Source: RGIG4576 sp964613095
Lineage (GTDB): Bacteria > Bacteroidota > Bacteroidia > Bacteroidales > Muribaculaceae
Assembly: GCA_964613095.1 (NCBI GenBank)
Contig: CAZTFX010000054.1
Span: 1-14,793, forward strand
Reading direction: 5' to 3'
Length of the DNA stretch: 14,793 bases
Shown here: piece after piece, positions 13,368 to 14,793 of the stretch
How positions within the stretch are numbered: the stretch's first letter is position 1
How the letters are laid out: every line of letters begins with the position of its first letter
The notes under the pieces: model-generated
The model's database searches: none
What the model was told of the DNA's origin: nothing
The model's input: the letters and a program-made list of their open reading frames with translations, nothing else
Program-made: the position numbers and the translations under genes

Positions 13368-14624
13368 TTATTTTTTTGCATATACTGTTACGGTGTCGAT
13401 GATATTGCCGTAGCGATCGTAAAGTTTTAAATATAACTTGTTTCCTACATTTTTCATAGTTAAGCCGCTTATTGATTTAGGACCTTCGCTCCAGCGGAAT
13501 TTTATGAGGTCTTTATTGTGTGTCCATTCTTTCATGGCTTGACCGCGTTCGTTGTCGGAAGAAGTTGTTTGCAGATACACGGTTCCTTTGTTGCCGTCGG
13601 TCTCTTTTCCTTGATAAAGGGCATTAGTTCTAGCATAAATATGATTGTTGGCTCCTATGGCAAGATCTACGCCACATTCATCAAAGAGCTCGTTCCAACG
13701 GCTATATTGAGAAGTCTTTCCGCTCGTTCCAAAAAACCATTGATAATGTTCCATTACGATAGTGAATTTAGCGGGATTCTCTTTAATTACCTTTCTTACC
13801 CATTCTTGCGCAGCAGCAAGTCCTTCATCACTGCGCATGTTTTCATTGTTTAGCATAATGAATAGGGTATTACCGTAGGTGAAGTGATAACACACGCCGA
13901 TTTCACCTTCATATCCGTTCTCCGGGTTATTGTTGGCATAACGGAAGAAGTTATTGGAATTCTTCTTATTTGTGCGGTCCATGTTGTCATGATTACCATT
14001 TAATCCTGCCCACATGTATTTCTTGAAATGTTCATTTGAGTATAGGTCACGCCAAAAAGAATAGCTTCCTCCCCATGCGATAATATCTCCTACGTGAAGC
14101 ATTATATCCAATTCGGCATTGTTGCATTGCTCTAAAGTGCTTATCATGTTCATTGCCGAAGTCACACGATTGGGTAGAGGTGTATAGGCGTGAAAATCGG
14201 AGATTATGCCGGCTGTCCATGTCCCTTTAATGGGTGCTGTCTTGAAATAGCGTACTTCTCCATTGTTGGTTGTTCCAATGCGATACATATATTTTGTATC
14301 GGGTTTTAGTGATGATAATTCTACTGTGTTTCGTGTGAAGCGCACACGTTCATATATATTTTCTCCTGCGGGTGTTTTGGAATACATGCTATCGTATGCA
14401 GTGCAAAGCTCTTGCTTTGCTATCGCTTTTTTAACTTTATTCCAATTGTTGTCGTTACATTCGGTGTAGAAACAATAAGTCGGTTCATCGTTTAAGTCAC
14501 TGTGCCAATTGATTCTGATTGATTTTGAAGCATTCTCTCCGGGATTGGCAATAACTGTGTAAACATCATTTGCATGTAGGGCTAAAGTGAAAAAAGCCAC
14601 TATAAAAGTCACTAAAATTCTCAT
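13368..14624 (-). CDS. Secreted purple-acid-phosphatase-like metallophosphoesterase
   Basis: A 418-residue protein with a signal peptide (1-18, cleavage near LHA), so periplasmic or exported. Residues about 20-130 resemble the fibronectin-like N-terminal domain of purple acid phosphatases (SIRINWHSD to SLKPDTKYMYRIG). The calcineurin-like catalytic domain follows: Asp143 and His145 (SDFHAY), Asp180 (VGDIIAWG), Asn211 and His212 (GNHD), His293 (MEHYQW) and His328 (GANNHIYAR). The last motif is normally GHxH; here the first His is replaced by Asn326, which may alter one metal site. A phosphomonoesterase or phosphodiesterase acting on an external substrate is likely, but the substrate is unknown. 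A short beta-type C-terminal domain ends in VTVYAKK. It is a single-gene unit with a -7 box upstream. Confidence 0.88.
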   Translation of the reverse strand: MRILVTFIVAFFTLALHANDVYTVIANPGENASKSIRINWHSDLNDEPTYCFYTECNDNNWNKVKKAIAKQELCTAYDSMYSKTPAGENIYERVRFTRNTVELSSLKPDTKYMYRIGTTNNGEVRYFKTAPIKGTWTAGIISDFHAYTPLPNRVTSAMNMISTLEQCNNAELDIMLHVGDIIAWGGSYSFWRDLYSNEHFKKYMWAGLNGNHDNMDRTNKKNSNNFFRYANNNPENGYEGEIGVCYHFTYGNTLFIMLNNENMRSDEGLAAAQEWVRKVIKENPAKFTIVMEHYQWFFGTSGKTSQYSRWNELFDECGVDLAIGANNHIYARTNALYQGKETDGNKGTVYLQTTSSDNERGQAMKEWTHNKDLIKFRWSEGPKSISGLTMKNVGNKLYLKLYDRYGNIIDTVTVYAKK

Positions 14625-14652
14625 GATTTGTAAGTTTTATGATTTTTTTATA

Positions 14653-14660
14653 CAAAAGTA
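14653..14660 (-). promoter_or_regulatory. -7 box for the metallophosphoesterase gene
   Basis: On the minus strand this reads TACTTTTG, matching TAnnTTTG, 28 bases before the start codon. No recognisable -33 TTTG is present at the normal spacing. Confidence 0.55.
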
Positions 14661-14681
14661 GAAAAATAAGTGTTTTTGATG

Positions 14682-14689
14682 TAATTTTG
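14682..14689 (+). promoter_or_regulatory. -7 box for the gene leaving the window
   Basis: TAATTTTG matches TAnnTTTG and points rightward, 42 bases before the ATG at 14732. The -33 box is not evident. It would be divergent from the phosphoesterase promoter. Confidence 0.4.
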
Positions 14690-14731
14690 TACTTAAAATT
14701 TGAAGAAAAATTGTTCACATTCGTATTATTA

Positions 14732-14793
14732 ATGATTGTGCAGAGTCCAACAGCAAATGCAAAATTAGTTGAAGTTTGCGAAAAATCTGGATT
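14732..14793 (+). CDS. Start of an unidentified gene, truncated by the window edge
   Basis: The frame opens with ATG at 14732 and stays open to the edge: MIVQSPTANAKLVEVCEKSG. A -7 box lies upstream, and the composition is protein-like. Twenty residues are too few to name a family, and chance openness over 62 bases is quite possible. Confidence 0.4.
   Translation, partial: MIVQSPTANAKLVEVCEKSG

Overview
The window reads as a chromosomal segment of a low-GC member of the Bacteroidales, possibly Muribaculaceae or a close relative. The evidence is: promoters of the Bacteroidetes type (TTTG, 19 bp, TAnnTTTG), including two perfect divergent copies; AT-rich leaders without Shine-Dalgarno sequences; and protein families largely confined to this phylum (DUF2851, PCMD-like, multidomain surface protein ending in a KVIL-type tail, SurA-N foldase of about 690 residues). 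The family placement is inference. No tRNA, rRNA, IS element, phage gene or CRISPR array is visible.

Layout. 1-1796 (+) is the 3' part of a modular secreted protein, closed by a strong terminator. 1906-2826 (+) is an RluA-type pseudouridine synthase, convergent with a secreted PCMD-like protein at 2850-3815 (-). A DUF2851 protein lies at 3925-5211 (-). The 5212-5538 gap holds a candidate promoter, a terminator-like stem-loop and a 48-codon ORF. Next is a (-) strand pair: metK (7853-6552), whose stop codon overlaps by one base the start of a secreted GH25 lysozyme (6552-5539). From a divergent promoter region, a SurA-N/PpiD-like periplasmic foldase runs at 8151-10208 (+). After its terminator come a secreted protein of unknown function with unusual arginine codons (10354-11163), then sufE (11282-11719) and a POT-family peptide transporter (11782-13290), and a stem-loop shared with the convergent metallophosphoesterase at 13368-14624 (-). 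A gene of unknown identity begins at 14732 (+) and leaves the window.

The most interesting element is the metK leader (about 7854-7978, minus strand). It contains a segment resembling the SAM-II (metA/SAM-alpha) riboswitch aptamer: GUGG/CCAC helix, CUUGCAACCAC, A-rich linker and GCUAAAA. The 5' strand of that aptamer is also perfectly complementary over 10 nt, plus 4 more beyond a small internal loop, to RNA ending about 11 nt before the metK start codon. The two folds exclude each other, so the leader may be a SAM-sensing switch with an expression platform suited to a phylum that does not use Shine-Dalgarno pairing. Because metK overlaps the lysozyme gene, the same switch could also affect a cell-wall hydrolase.

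Secondary points are a metallophosphoesterase with Asn in place of a normally metal-binding His, a peptide transporter lacking the first Glu of the ExxER motif and carrying a periplasmic insertion, a highly basic lysozyme tail, and a 21-bp-spaced direct repeat upstream of the PCMD-like gene. Most other content is ordinary housekeeping and cell-envelope function.
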